Positions 17,370 through 25,703 are shown, counted from the first letter of the stretch. The stretch is DNA of 30,329 nt from JASFRS01 sp050114795 (GCA_050114795.1 JASFRS010000006.1:1-30329), one strand, 5' to 3'. A program made the numbers and translations. The notes: generated by a model from the letters alone, not told the origin.

Positions 17370-17409
17370 TACGACAGTACGTTCGTTCACAGTTTGTTAA
17401 ATCAGAAAT

Positions 17410-17448
17410 AGAAAGGGCTGTGATGAAAGCATCACCACAGCCCTTTCT
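17410..17448. terminator. Bidirectional terminator between convergent genes
   Basis: Thirteen-base perfect arms AGAAAGGGCTGTG (17410-17422) and CACAGCCCTTTCT (17436-17448). The outer bases give a T-rich exit on both strands. It lies between the + strand membrane gene (ends 17369) and the - strand katG (ends 17465). Confidence 0.85.
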
Positions 17449-17464
17449 TTAACGATCGGCATGT

Positions 17465-19726
17465 CTATAAATCAAAACGATCAAGCCGCATCACTTTCAC
17501 CCACGCATCAACAAAATCGCTGACAAAACGTTCTTCTGCATTGTCATAGGCATAAGCTTCTGCAACGGCCCTCAATTCAGAGTTTGATCCGAATATAAGG
17601 TCTACAGGTGTCGCTGTGTATTTGACTTCACCGGTCTGACGGTCAACACCTTCATAAAGCCCTTCGGTTTTAGTCTGCCGCCATTGGGTAGACATATCTA
17701 GCAGGTTCACAAAGAAATCATTGCTAAGAGCGCCGGGATTATCGGTGAAAACGCCATGTTTTGCGCCGCCCGCATTTGCGTTGAGCGCGCGCATGCCACC
17801 AAGAAGCACCGTCATCTCAGGTACCGTTAAGTCAAGCTGGTCCGCTTTATCCACCAACATCTCTGTAGGCGAACGATAGCTGGCACCCTCATCAAAATAA
17901 TTGCGGAACGCATCTGCCTTTGGCTCTAAGAGGGCAAAGGACTGGACATCAGTCTGATCCTGCGTTGCATCCGTCCGGCCCGGCGCAAAAGGCACCTCTA
18001 CATCGACCCCAGCATCCCGCGCGGCTTTTTCAATAGCCGCTGCGCCGCCAAGAACAATCAGGTCAGCCAAAGACACCCTCTTGCCTTTACGCGCCTTATC
18101 ATTGAAGTCTTCTTGGATAGACTTCAGCGTGCTCAACACTTTAGCAAGCTCATCAGGCGAGTTAGCTTCCCAGCCTTTCATGGGCGCGAGTTGAACGCGC
18201 GCACCATTTGCACCGCCCCTCATATCGGAGGCGCGGAAGCTTGAAGCTGATGACCAGGCTGCCCGCACCAGTTCCGGAACCGTTAGACCTGATTTCAATA
18301 TCTTGTCTTTAAGCTTGCGAACATCCTTGTCATTGACCAGAGGATGATCCACTGCTGGAACCGGGTCCTGCCAGATAAGCTCTTCACTCGGCACTTCACT
18401 GCCCAGATAGCGTGAACGCGGCCCCATGTCACGATGAGTGAGTTTGTACCAGGCTTTTGCAAAAGCCTTCTGATACTCATCTGGATTAGCCAAAAACCGC
18501 TCAGCGATCTTTTTATATGCCGGGTCAAATTTAAGAGCTAAGTCCGCAGTCGTCATGACAGGCGCATTGAATTTGCCTTCGACATGCGCATCAGGAACGC
18601 TTGCATGAACTGACTCATCAACGGGCATCCATTGAATGGCGCCAGCAGGGCTACGGGTCTCTTTCCACTCAAGATTCAGCAAGTTCTCAAGATATAGAGA
18701 GGTCCATTGCGTTGGAGCTTGCGTCCAGGCGCCTTCCAATCCGCTGGTTATTGTGTCTTCAGAATGGCCTTTGCCACATTTATTCTTCCAACCCAGGCCC
18801 TGCTCTTCAAGTGAAGCCGCACCTGGTTCAGGGCCGAGGCAATCACTTGCTTTGTGTGCGCCATGCATTTTTCCGAAAGTATGACCCCCGGCAACCAAGG
18901 CGACTGTCTCTTCATCATTCATGGCCATGCGGCCAAAAGCGACCCGGATATTTTTCGCAGAGCCGATTGGATCTGGTTTACCTTTAGGCCCTTCAGGGTT
19001 TACATAGATCAAACCCATGTGGGTTGCACCAAGGGGTGTCTGAAGAACACCGCCTTTATCTTCACGGTCACTCGCAAGCATCTCGACTTCTGGCCCCCAA
19101 TAAACAAGATCAGGCTCCCAATCGTCAGTACGCCCACCGGCAAATCCATAGGTTTCAAAACCCATATTTTCCAAGGCGACATTCCCGGTTAAAACCATCA
19201 GATCACCCCAGGATAATGCTTCCCCATATTTTTGCTTGATGGGCCAAAGTAGTCGACGCGCCTTATCAAGATTGCCATTGTCGGGCCAACTGTTGAGAGG
19301 GTCGAAACGCATTTGGCCGCCGCTCCCGCCCCCGCGTCCGTCAAGGGTCCTATAGGTTCCGGTGCTGTGCCAGGCCATGCGGATGAAGAATGGGCCATAA
19401 TTGCCAAAATCTGCAGGCCACCAATCCTGCGGCGTGGTCAAAAGCTTGTCGATATCGCTTTTAACTTCCTCCAGGTCTAGCTGGTTAAAGGCTTCCGCAT
19501 AGTTGAAATCTTCCCCAAGCGGATTCGAACGTGCATCATGGTCGCGCAAGGGAGCCAGATCAAGCTGATCCGGCCACCAGAATTGGTTCGACCTGGGCTG
19601 GCCTTGCCGAGCCTCTTCAGATCCCATCATATTATCAGATGCAGCAACTTCATCTTGAGTGGCAACGGCTTGCGGCACAAATAAAGTTACCAAAGCCGTT
19701 GTCATTAATAAGCTTCGAATTGTCAT
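17465..19726 (-). CDS. katG: Catalase-peroxidase KatG with N-terminal signal peptide
   Basis: 753 residues from the ATG at 19726; GGAGG lies 7 nt upstream, and the GTG 24 nt earlier has no better site. It is a bifunctional haem enzyme that removes hydrogen peroxide. Distal triad Arg116, Trp119, His120 (RMAWHS), proximal His282 (GGHTFGKMHG), and the Met-Tyr-Trp crosslink residues Trp119, Tyr241 and Met267 are all present. Two tandem peroxidase domains give the family's usual length. Unusually, the first 22 residues (MTIRSLL, then a hydrophobic core, then AVA before TQDE) look like a Sec signal peptide, so the enzyme is probably periplasmic, as in the KatP group. It stands alone with its own promoter and terminator. 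Confidence 0.96.
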   Translation of the reverse strand: MTIRSLLMTTALVTLFVPQAVATQDEVAASDNMMGSEEARQGQPRSNQFWWPDQLDLAPLRDHDARSNPLGEDFNYAEAFNQLDLEEVKSDIDKLLTTPQDWWPADFGNYGPFFIRMAWHSTGTYRTLDGRGGGSGGQMRFDPLNSWPDNGNLDKARRLLWPIKQKYGEALSWGDLMVLTGNVALENMGFETYGFAGGRTDDWEPDLVYWGPEVEMLASDREDKGGVLQTPLGATHMGLIYVNPEGPKGKPDPIGSAKNIRVAFGRMAMNDEETVALVAGGHTFGKMHGAHKASDCLGPEPGAASLEEQGLGWKNKCGKGHSEDTITSGLEGAWTQAPTQWTSLYLENLLNLEWKETRSPAGAIQWMPVDESVHASVPDAHVEGKFNAPVMTTADLALKFDPAYKKIAERFLANPDEYQKAFAKAWYKLTHRDMGPRSRYLGSEVPSEELIWQDPVPAVDHPLVNDKDVRKLKDKILKSGLTVPELVRAAWSSASSFRASDMRGGANGARVQLAPMKGWEANSPDELAKVLSTLKSIQEDFNDKARKGKRVSLADLIVLGGAAAIEKAARDAGVDVEVPFAPGRTDATQDQTDVQSFALLEPKADAFRNYFDEGASYRSPTEMLVDKADQLDLTVPEMTVLLGGMRALNANAGGAKHGVFTDNPGALSNDFFVNLLDMSTQWRQTKTEGLYEGVDRQTGEVKYTATPVDLIFGSNSELRAVAEAYAYDNAEERFVSDFVDAWVKVMRLDRFDL

Positions 19727-19813
19727 AATTCCCCCTCCGAGTTCCCCCACGAACTCTAAGCTCCACTGCTTGGTTGCAAAACTTGATTACGAAAATACGC
19801 TTTTTCGAAGTAT

Positions 19814-19842
19814 ATAATATGACTCCAGCCTACGTGAGTGAA
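19814..19842 (-). promoter_or_regulatory. Candidate katG promoter
   Basis: On the - strand TTCACT (19842-19837), 17 bp, then TATTAT (19819-19814). Transcription would start near 19807, leaving a leader of about 80 nt. The same AT block reads TATAAT on the + strand, so a face-to-face promoter is possible. Confidence 0.35.
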
Positions 19843-19927
19843 ATGATTTTCTTCTATTACACTGATCGCATCCTTCGATTGTAATAGCAGTTCTTTTTGT
19901 AGAGCACTGGCGTGCTCAATATTTTTT
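19825..19927 (+). ncRNA. Candidate small RNA with terminal hairpin
   Basis: A + strand -10-like TATAAT (19813-19818) is followed by an imperfect stem with arms CTATTAC (19854-19860) and GTAATAG (19881-19887) and an inner ATCG/CGAT pair. Then come a U-rich linker and a 6-bp hairpin GAGCAC-TGGC-GTGCTC (19902-19917), followed by AATATTTTTT. No + strand protein gene is nearby. I see no good -35 box. The 5' end is a guess; the terminator-like 3' end is the firmer part. Confidence 0.3.
19902..19927 (+). terminator. Rho-independent terminator-like hairpin, no gene upstream
   Basis: Arms GAGCAC and GTGCTC around TGGC, followed by AATATTTTTT. The T-run is only on the + strand, so it faces away from katG and the tRNA, both of which are on the - strand. 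Confidence 0.55.
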
Positions 19928-19975
19928 CAACACTCACAAGCAAATCTATTTACGTCTCATTAATCAAAAACGCTG

Positions 19976-19999
19976 ACCTGCTTAAGGCAGGTATTTTTT
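19976..19999 (+). terminator. Second rho-independent terminator-like hairpin
   Basis: Arms ACCTGC (19976-19981) and GCAGGT (19987-19992) around TTAAG, followed by ATTTTTT. Same + orientation as the hairpin 50 bp before, again with no + strand gene to end. Confidence 0.55.
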
Positions 20000-20132
20000 A
20001 GAGCGACAACCCACGCAGGCCAAATTACTTTAATGTCCGGTTTTTGTTTCCCAGGCCACTCTCTGCAGCCGAGACAAGATAGCGAGTATGAACGGCATTG
20101 ATAGCGCCGAAAAAGGAGTCTGAACACCCGTG

Positions 20133-20188
20133 CGCTTCGCGCACAGTTAAATATTGGGGGCGCTTCGCGCACAGTTAAATATTGGGGG
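20133..20188. repeat. Perfect 28-bp tandem duplication
   Basis: Two identical head-to-tail 28-bp units (20133-20160 and 20161-20188). Each starts CGCTTCGCGCAC and ends AATATTGGGGG. The GTGCG/CGCAC arms around CTTCG form a small hairpin in the first unit. The pair lies 26 bp beyond the CCA end of the tRNA-Ser gene, in its trailer direction. Confidence 0.9.
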
Positions 20189-20213
20189 GTTCGTATCGGG
20201 AGGTTCTGGTAGC

Positions 20214-20303
20214 TGGCGGAGAGGAAGGGATTCGAACCCTCGAAGGGCGTTAACCCTTACTCCCTTAGCAGGGGAGCGCCTTCGACCACTCGGCCACCTC
20301 TCC
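20214..20303 (-). tRNA. tRNA-Ser (anticodon GCU)
   Basis: The acceptor stem pairs GGAGAGG (5' end at 20303) with CCTCTCC, followed by G and an encoded CCA ending at 20214. The anticodon loop reads CTGCTAA, giving GCU, which reads the AGC/AGU serine codons. A long variable arm (around GGGAGTAAGGGTTAACGCCC) marks the serine class, and GGTTCGAATCC is the T-loop region. The gene is 90 nt including CCA. Confidence 0.97.
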
Positions 20304-20363
20304 GCCGCCGGTGATAGCGAAGCCGGTCGCATAATTCAATAGCTAGGATTCAAAATCTGAAAT

Positions 20364-20555
20364 TTATTCGGCTGCAGACATGACCGCTGTTTCCCCATTA
20401 CAACAAGGGACCACGTTTAACCCGCAGATTGTGCATTGATAATGGCCATGAACAAACACTGTCGGTGGTTGGAATGGTCGGGCACCGCAAGGGCATGGCG
20501 TACGCGCGCATGACGCTTTAGCTAAAGCATCGAAAGCGGCTTTTGCTTCACTCAT
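20364..20555 (-). CDS. Small Cys-rich protein overlapping the end of rmuC
   Basis: 63 residues, no family recognised. Seven Cys occur in the pattern CxxxxCxC near residues 16-23, then CxxC ('YQCTICG') and CC near residues 51-52, suggesting a small zinc-binding fold. The ATG overlaps the rmuC stop (ATGA), so translation is probably coupled. The overlap and the regular Cys spacing favour a real gene over a chance frame. Function unknown; a link to RmuC is only positional. Confidence 0.68.
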   Translation of the reverse strand: MSEAKAAFDALAKASCARTPCPCGARPFQPPTVFVHGHYQCTICGLNVVPCCNGETAVMSAAE

Positions 20556-22012
20556 GAATCACTCTCATTCGCTGCCCGGTGAATTTGCAGGTCGCGACCC
20601 GCTGATGGCTCACGCGCCTCTGTTTCAATCGGGGTGAGTTCTGCAATGGGATCCCCGGTCCCTTCCACTTGCAAGTCTTGGAATTTTCTAGCTTGGGGAA
20701 AGACAGAACGCTCAAGACTGCCAACCATATCGTTATATTTGCGCACGGCCTGATCCAGCCCACGCCCCATGCCAACCACATGATCACCCATTTTGGCGAG
20801 ACGACGATAGAGGTCCCGCCCAAGCTCAGCCACGTGGCGCGCGTTTTCAGCCATGCTTTCCTGACGCCAGCCATAGGCAATGGCTTTTGCCAGCGCAATC
20901 ATCGTCGTTGGTGTAACGATGAGGACCCTATTAGCCACACCATCTTCAAACAGCTTAGGATCACGCTCTATAGCAGCAGCAAAAAAATTCTCACCGGGAA
21001 TGAACATCGCAACAAAGTCCGGCGTCACATCCAAGGCGTCCCAATAGCGCTTGGCACCAAGCTGCTTTAAATGGTCACGAACATGTTTGATGTGCCGCGC
21101 AAAATGTCGCTCGCGCACATCATCATCAGTCGCTTCGACAGCATCTATATAGGCCGAGAGAGGCGTCTTCGCATCGACGACGATCGCACGCCCTCCAGGA
21201 AGGCGGATAACAGCATCAGGAATAAGCCGGCCTTCCTCCCCGTCCATGGAGACTTGTGTGCTGAAATCGACATATTCAGTCATGCCAGAAAGTTCCAGAA
21301 CGTTACGCAACTGATGCTCCCCCCAACGACCTCTGGTCTTAGGCGATGCACGCAAAGCATTCACAAGCTTCGCTGCTTCTTCTTTCACTGCCATTTGCCC
21401 GGCGGCAACTTGTTTCAGCTCATTAGACAGAGACCCATAAGCCTCCTGACGCACTCGCTCCAGCTCCGTCAGATTCGTTTCATAGCGCTTGAGGCTTTCA
21501 TGAACGGGCTTGATAAGATTTTGAATAGACTCCTGCCGCGCCTTTAAATCCCCCTCAGCCGCCTGTTTATGCTTGGCGAAGGTTTCGTTCGCCAGCTCGA
21601 GAAAATGTGACTGATTGGCCTTAAGAGCTTCTCCGGCAAGGCTTTGAAATTGCTTGGTCATCTGTTCTCGCAACTCATTGAGTTGCGCAATCTGCTTATC
21701 ATAAGCCGCCTGACGCTCGGATATGGTGGCCTCATCCGCGGCAAGTTTGGCTGAGAGCTGCGTATTCTGCTGGCGCAGGTCTCGCACTTCCGCCAATAGG
21801 CTTTCATGATCAGCAAGCTTCGCATCAGCGCTTGCCATATCACGGGCTGCATTCATCAGTTTCTCGCGAAATTGTTCAGCCTTTTCCCGCGCATCATTAA
21901 CCTGACGGCCCCGTAAGACCCAGCCAATCAAAGCGGTCAAACCCATCAAAGCGAGAGCGATAAAAATCACCGCCGACGCATTGGTTTCAATCCATGTCGT
22001 TATCCAGTCCAT
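20552..22012 (-). CDS. rmuC: DNA recombination protein RmuC
   Basis: 486 residues. One N-terminal membrane helix (about residues 13-32) is followed by a coiled coil (about 35-190, 'EKAEQFREKLMNAARDM', 'QNTQLSAKLAADEATI') and the RmuC nuclease-like domain ('TRGRWGEHQLRNVLELSGM', 'LPGGRAIVVDAKTPLSAYIDAV', 'FVAMFIPGENFFAAA', 'VLIVTPTTMIALAKAIAYGWRQE'). RmuC limits certain recombination events at inverted repeats. Order and motifs are standard. The start is an ATG with a GGGG run very close upstream, so the ribosome site is not textbook. It overlaps the small Cys-rich gene at its 3' end. Confidence 0.95.
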   Translation of the reverse strand: MDWITTWIETNASAVIFIALALMGLTALIGWVLRGRQVNDAREKAEQFREKLMNAARDMASADAKLADHESLLAEVRDLRQQNTQLSAKLAADEATISERQAAYDKQIAQLNELREQMTKQFQSLAGEALKANQSHFLELANETFAKHKQAAEGDLKARQESIQNLIKPVHESLKRYETNLTELERVRQEAYGSLSNELKQVAAGQMAVKEEAAKLVNALRASPKTRGRWGEHQLRNVLELSGMTEYVDFSTQVSMDGEEGRLIPDAVIRLPGGRAIVVDAKTPLSAYIDAVEATDDDVRERHFARHIKHVRDHLKQLGAKRYWDALDVTPDFVAMFIPGENFFAAAIERDPKLFEDGVANRVLIVTPTTMIALAKAIAYGWRQESMAENARHVAELGRDLYRRLAKMGDHVVGMGRGLDQAVRKYNDMVGSLERSVFPQARKFQDLQVEGTGDPIAELTPIETEAREPSAGRDLQIHRAANESDS

Positions 22013-22077
22013 GCCCCAATGTGGCCTTTATGAAGAAATTACACAAGCCGCCTTGTCTTAACCCCTATCAGAAAGCT

Positions 22078-22830
22078 CTATTCCTTTGGCTTTGCAATCT
22101 CATCCATGAACTTACCCGCAATAATACCGCTTGGTAGAGCAACGGTCCCAAGCCCAAGAAAAGCTATGGAGCCAGCAACAACTTTGCCCGCCGTCGTGAT
22201 GGGATAGACATCCCCATAACCAACAGTCGTTAGCGTCACGACGCTCCACCACATAGACAGCCAGATATTCCCAAAAGCCTCCGGCTGGGCGGAACCTTCG
22301 GCATAGTAAAGTGCTAATGCTGAAAGATACCAAAGGATAAGTGCCAACGAGAATGCCGCAGCAAGCTCTCGCCAGCATCCTTGAATGACATCCAGCACCA
22401 CTCGCATTGCCTGAAAATGTCGGGCTAATTTGAATAGTCTGAAAAGCCTCAACAGTTTGACCCACTCGGGCACCGTCGCGCCTATCAATAGAGCAACCAA
22501 TTCCGGGAAAAATGCAGCAAAATCCACATACAACATCCCGTCTTTGGCGGCGTTCTTAAATTTCAATAGGGACCCATCCCCTGGAATTTCCACCAATTTG
22601 TCATAGAATCGGTAACAAAATTCAAAAGCGAAAAATAAAATCACTAAGAAATTAGTGAGATAAATAGGCTGCGACGCCGATTCCATGAATTCCGCGTCAG
22701 TAGATACAGCGATCAACCCCAAGCTAATGAATATGTTAACAATTGAAATTCGATCGAGTGCCGTTTCATGTATTTTGATAAATAGATACGCTTTTTCAAC
22801 AAAGCTATAGGATTGCCGCACTTCCGTCAT
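22078..22830 (-). CDS. Voltage-gated potassium-channel-like protein
   Basis: 250 residues. The selectivity filter TTVGYGD is at residues 201-207, between a pore helix ('WLSMWWSVVTL') and the last transmembrane helix. Upstream membrane segments match S1-S5, and an S4-like helix has basic residues every third position (Arg128, Arg131, Lys134, Arg137 in 'KLLRLFRLFKLARHF'). This is the KvAP-type ion_trans architecture, so K+ flux across the inner membrane is the expected role. There is no C-terminal regulatory domain. The ATG has GAGGGGGG 4 nt upstream. It is probably a single-gene unit, 65 nt from rmuC. Confidence 0.92.
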   Translation of the reverse strand: MTEVRQSYSFVEKAYLFIKIHETALDRISIVNIFISLGLIAVSTDAEFMESASQPIYLTNFLVILFFAFEFCYRFYDKLVEIPGDGSLLKFKNAAKDGMLYVDFAAFFPELVALLIGATVPEWVKLLRLFRLFKLARHFQAMRVVLDVIQGCWRELAAAFSLALILWYLSALALYYAEGSAQPEAFGNIWLSMWWSVVTLTTVGYGDVYPITTAGKVVAGSIAFLGLGTVALPSGIIAGKFMDEIAKPKE

Positions 22831-22887
22831 GTCACCCCCCTCAGCTATATGACGTGGTCAAAACGCAGAGCTACGACACAACAGAAC

Positions 22888-22919
22888 AAAAAAAGGCAGG
22901 CCGGATGGTCCGACCTGCC
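22888..22919 (-). terminator. Rho-independent terminator of the TonB receptor gene
   Basis: On the - strand GGCAGG-T-CGGA and TCCG-G-CCTGCC pair as 6 + 4 bp with one mismatch around a 3-nt loop, followed by seven T (22894-22888). It lies 51 bp after the receptor stop codon. Confidence 0.88.
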
Positions 22920-22969
22920 CCAGACCTCATACGCAACTGTACGCAACACATGAGGTAAAGTTCAAATAT

Positions 22970-25549
22970 TTAAAAGCGAAAGCTCGCTTCCACTCCAACC
23001 GTACGCAAGGGCCCTGGGTGGATAAATGTCCCGCCGAATTCAGGAGCTGCAATAACTTCTTCCAAATACGCGTTCTTCGTCAGGTTTTTGGCAAACCCCA
23101 TAAGTGACCAGTTTTCACCTTGGAATCCTGCGCGTAAATCAATGGTGTGATAGGTACTGCGTCTTGTGTTGGAAAAATCTGTAAAGCCCAGCGGCCCTGA
23201 CCCCGGTCCCGTGACAGGTGCGATTTCAAAGAAAGCCGAAAAAATTGTCGGGCGTTGCTGATCTTGCACCGTATGGAACCACGTCGGCCCAATCACCTGC
23301 GCATCAAGACGCGTTAGGAAATTAATGCCATCCGCAATGGGTATACTAAACTCAGCGCCTGCATTAATCGTGTAATCCGGTGTGTAGGGTGACTTATTTC
23401 CCACGGTATCCGGTCTGGACGTGTTGTTTTTGATTTCACTGTCGGTGACAGCAATACTCCCGTAAAGGTTTAAATACTCATGCACCTGCGCATTTGCACC
23501 AAGCTCGAAACCGTAAATCGTCACATCATCCAAATTTGATACGACGCGGAGCAGCCCAAAGGGACCGACAAAGAATTCGAAGAATTGCATGTCATCAACT
23601 TTGGTATAAAAACCCGCGCCTTCAAATTGCAGACGCCCATCGAGCAGTCGGCCTTTAATACCGGCCTCGAAGGAAGATGATGTTTCTTTGTCATAGACGT
23701 CTTCAATCGTAACCGGCGGCAGGTCCAACGTATCCAGAAATGGCGCTGTAAAGCCATTAATGAAGATATCGATCGTAGCCGCACTGCCTTGATTGTTAAA
23801 ACCACCGGCTTTAAAGCCCACCCCCCAACTGGCGAACAGCGTCAGTTCATCAGTCGCATCCCAGGTTGCGGAGATTTTTGGCTGTACCTGCTCAAATGTC
23901 CGCTTTTGATCAGGAATGATGCCTGATGGATTGACCGCTTGAGATAAACCGGGATTGAGGGGATCATCGAATATGCCATTCCCGTCCAAATCGATAACGG
24001 TGGATAACACATCCGTCGGAACCAAATTACTAACTTTTCGTTCCTCACGGTCATATCGCAGCGCGGCGGACAATTCGATGTCATCAGTTAAGTCAAATTC
24101 AAGCTGACCAAAGACCGCGAAGACCTGACTGTCAAAGGCATCATAAACCAGTGCCTCCGTCCGATTGGGACCAGAGGTTTGAACCAGGCCACGAATTGGC
24201 GTCATGCCTGAATCCCGTGCAAGAGACACGCCTGTCTCACGTTCAATATCCAGGAAATAAACGCCGCCCATCCAGCGTAGCGCCTGGTCGTCCGGGGAAG
24301 CCAGGCGAAACTCAAATGAGATATCTTCCTGCTTTCTCAATTGCTCTTGCAGGCCATCGCATGTGGTTGGTGTATAAGGGCCGAAGAACGAGCCGGAAAA
24401 ATCCGGGGTAAAGATGATGCCATCTGGAACTTGACCTAGAATTTGGGGCGGCGGCAACACCACCCCTGCTGCGTTTAAATCAGCCGTACTTGTGCGGCAG
24501 GTTTCATCCGCATTAAAAAAGCCAAAAGCGGCAGATGTCCCATCCGCGATGAAATTACTGTCTATATCAGAATAAAGGACCCAACCCGTAAGCGATGCCC
24601 AATCCATGTCATAATCGAATTTCGCCGACAGCTCGAAAGTCTCCTGATCATTGTTAGAGATAATATTTGGCTGGAACACGAATTGATGGTCATTCACATC
24701 TTCATCCGCCGCAGGGTTGCCAAAGGCAGCCGCAAAATTAGGTAAATTGAATGTAGCATTGAAGGTAATCGCACTTGCATCCACCTCACCGTAATGGGCG
24801 CGCAAGTCAACTTCCAGCGCCTCATTTGGTTCCCATAAGAGGCGTCCGTCCACATTATAGCTTTCGAAATTATCAACGATAGGCGCATTGTCCTGAAAAC
24901 TGTTGCGATAAAAGCCGTCTGTATCCCGATAATCACCGGACAGAAGGAAGCGCAGATTTTCACCAGCTAATGGCCCTTCAATTGCGGCTGACGCATAAAC
25001 ACTGTCATTATTCGCAAAACTGGCTTTGCCGGAAACCTGTAACTCTTCCGACGGGTCGCGCGTTGTGATGATGATCGCACCCGCCGCAGCATTACGGCCA
25101 TAAATAGCGCCCTGAGGGCCTTTAAAAATCTCGATTTGCTGGAGATTTGTGAATTCCCTATTAAAGGCTGCTGGGTTGGTGTGAAGGATGCCATCGATAA
25201 TAAAAGCGAAGCTGTTTTCAGCATCCCTTGCCCCGTTAATGCCACGAATATTGACCTGTGTATCTCCGACTTCCGCCGCATCAACAATAGTCACACCAGG
25301 TGTCAGCCCGATAAAATCTTCTGCCCGCTGGATATTCGCATTTTCGATAACCCGCGACGTGATTGCCGTCACCGTCCCAGGGACATCAATCAAGCTTTCC
25401 GACCGCCGCCGCGCCGTGACGACAATTTCCTCAATAGCAAATTCTTCCTGATCGCCGGCCTGGTCTTGCAAGGCTGTCGCATCAGTTGTCATCAGCACAG
25501 ATACAGCGACTGACGTAAGAAATATGGATTTTAACCTTTGGTGAGCCAC
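22970..25549 (-). CDS. TonB-dependent outer-membrane receptor
   Basis: 859 residues from GTG 25549; a GGGGG run lies 8 nt upstream, and the signal peptide (HQRLKSIFLTSVAVSVLM, cut near ATA-LQ) starts right there, whereas longer frames put 28 extra residues before it. A TonB-box-like 'IEEIVVTARRR' is followed by the plug ('LTPGVTIVDAAEVGDTQVNIRG', 'IEIFKGPQGAIYGRNAAAGAI') and a 22-strand barrel ending in 'VGVEASFRF'. It imports a scarce or bulky substrate with TonB energy. No siderophore-specific feature is visible. It is divergent from the GntR/FCD gene and has a TGTATACA site inside its promoter, so it probably imports the substrate of the neighbouring catabolic genes. Confidence 0.95.
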   Translation of the reverse strand: MAHQRLKSIFLTSVAVSVLMTTDATALQDQAGDQEEFAIEEIVVTARRRSESLIDVPGTVTAITSRVIENANIQRAEDFIGLTPGVTIVDAAEVGDTQVNIRGINGARDAENSFAFIIDGILHTNPAAFNREFTNLQQIEIFKGPQGAIYGRNAAAGAIIITTRDPSEELQVSGKASFANNDSVYASAAIEGPLAGENLRFLLSGDYRDTDGFYRNSFQDNAPIVDNFESYNVDGRLLWEPNEALEVDLRAHYGEVDASAITFNATFNLPNFAAAFGNPAADEDVNDHQFVFQPNIISNNDQETFELSAKFDYDMDWASLTGWVLYSDIDSNFIADGTSAAFGFFNADETCRTSTADLNAAGVVLPPPQILGQVPDGIIFTPDFSGSFFGPYTPTTCDGLQEQLRKQEDISFEFRLASPDDQALRWMGGVYFLDIERETGVSLARDSGMTPIRGLVQTSGPNRTEALVYDAFDSQVFAVFGQLEFDLTDDIELSAALRYDREERKVSNLVPTDVLSTVIDLDGNGIFDDPLNPGLSQAVNPSGIIPDQKRTFEQVQPKISATWDATDELTLFASWGVGFKAGGFNNQGSAATIDIFINGFTAPFLDTLDLPPVTIEDVYDKETSSSFEAGIKGRLLDGRLQFEGAGFYTKVDDMQFFEFFVGPFGLLRVVSNLDDVTIYGFELGANAQVHEYLNLYGSIAVTDSEIKNNTSRPDTVGNKSPYTPDYTINAGAEFSIPIADGINFLTRLDAQVIGPTWFHTVQDQQRPTIFSAFFEIAPVTGPGSGPLGFTDFSNTRRSTYHTIDLRAGFQGENWSLMGFAKNLTKNAYLEEVIAAPEFGGTFIHPGPLRTVGVEASFRF

Positions 25550-25604
25550 GGCGTCTTCCCCCTGAATACCCGCACTCGAAGGAACATTTCCCTTCCGGAT
25601 GTTA

Positions 25605-25633
25605 AATATTGTATACATTTTTACGAAGGTCAA
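25605..25633 (-). promoter_or_regulatory. TonB-receptor promoter with embedded operator
   Basis: On the - strand TTGACC (25633-25628), 17 bp, AATATT (25610-25605). The palindrome TGTATACA (25610-25617) fills the spacer next to the -10 element, a position that would block RNA polymerase when occupied. Confidence 0.55.
25610..25617. promoter_or_regulatory. GntR/FCD-type operator, site 1
   Basis: Palindrome TGTATACA in a wider near-palindrome ATTGTATACATT. Identical cores occur at 28320 and 28343. FCD-type GntR regulators commonly bind sites built on GT-N-N-AC half-sites, so the adjacent gntR product is the natural candidate. Confidence 0.65.
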
Positions 25634-25651
25634 GCACCTTCAAGTGCACAA

Positions 25652-25680
25652 TTGACAAGTGCGGATGCAAGGATGATACA
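25652..25680 (+). promoter_or_regulatory. Candidate promoter of the gntR gene
   Basis: Perfect -35 box TTGACA (25652-25657), 17 bp, weak -10 GATACA (25675-25680). The start would be near 25687, just before the ribosome site of the GTG at 25704. Confidence 0.45.
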
Positions 25681-25703
25681 TATGCGTCCAGGGGAGAGAG
25701 CGG

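Larger units (their letters stand above)
19727..20213. other. Intergenic segment between katG and tRNA-Ser
   Basis: About 490 bp without a credible protein gene. It holds a candidate katG promoter, an inverted repeat CGAAAA/TTTTCG near 19790-19807, two + strand terminator-like hairpins that serve no annotated gene, and a perfect 28-bp tandem duplication. Positions 20000-20130 show nothing I can assign. Confidence 0.6.

Noticed and set aside
20133..20188. Tandem repeat as a CRISPR array
   Set aside because: Units are directly abutting with no spacers and only two copies.
20133..20303. tRNA-Ser as an integration (att) site of a mobile element
   Set aside because: No integrase, no repeated tRNA 3' segment elsewhere in the window, and ordinary genes on both sides.
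20147..20342. Short open frames overlapping the tRNA-Ser gene on both strands
   Set aside because: They run through a complete tRNA and the tandem repeat, with no ribosome site or family signal.
21071..21547. 158-codon + strand frame inside rmuC
   Set aside because: Shadow of the rmuC coiled coil on the opposite strand.
22970..25549. Siderophore receptor role for the TonB-dependent protein
   Set aside because: No siderophore synthesis or iron genes nearby and no Fur-like site seen; the neighbours are catabolic.
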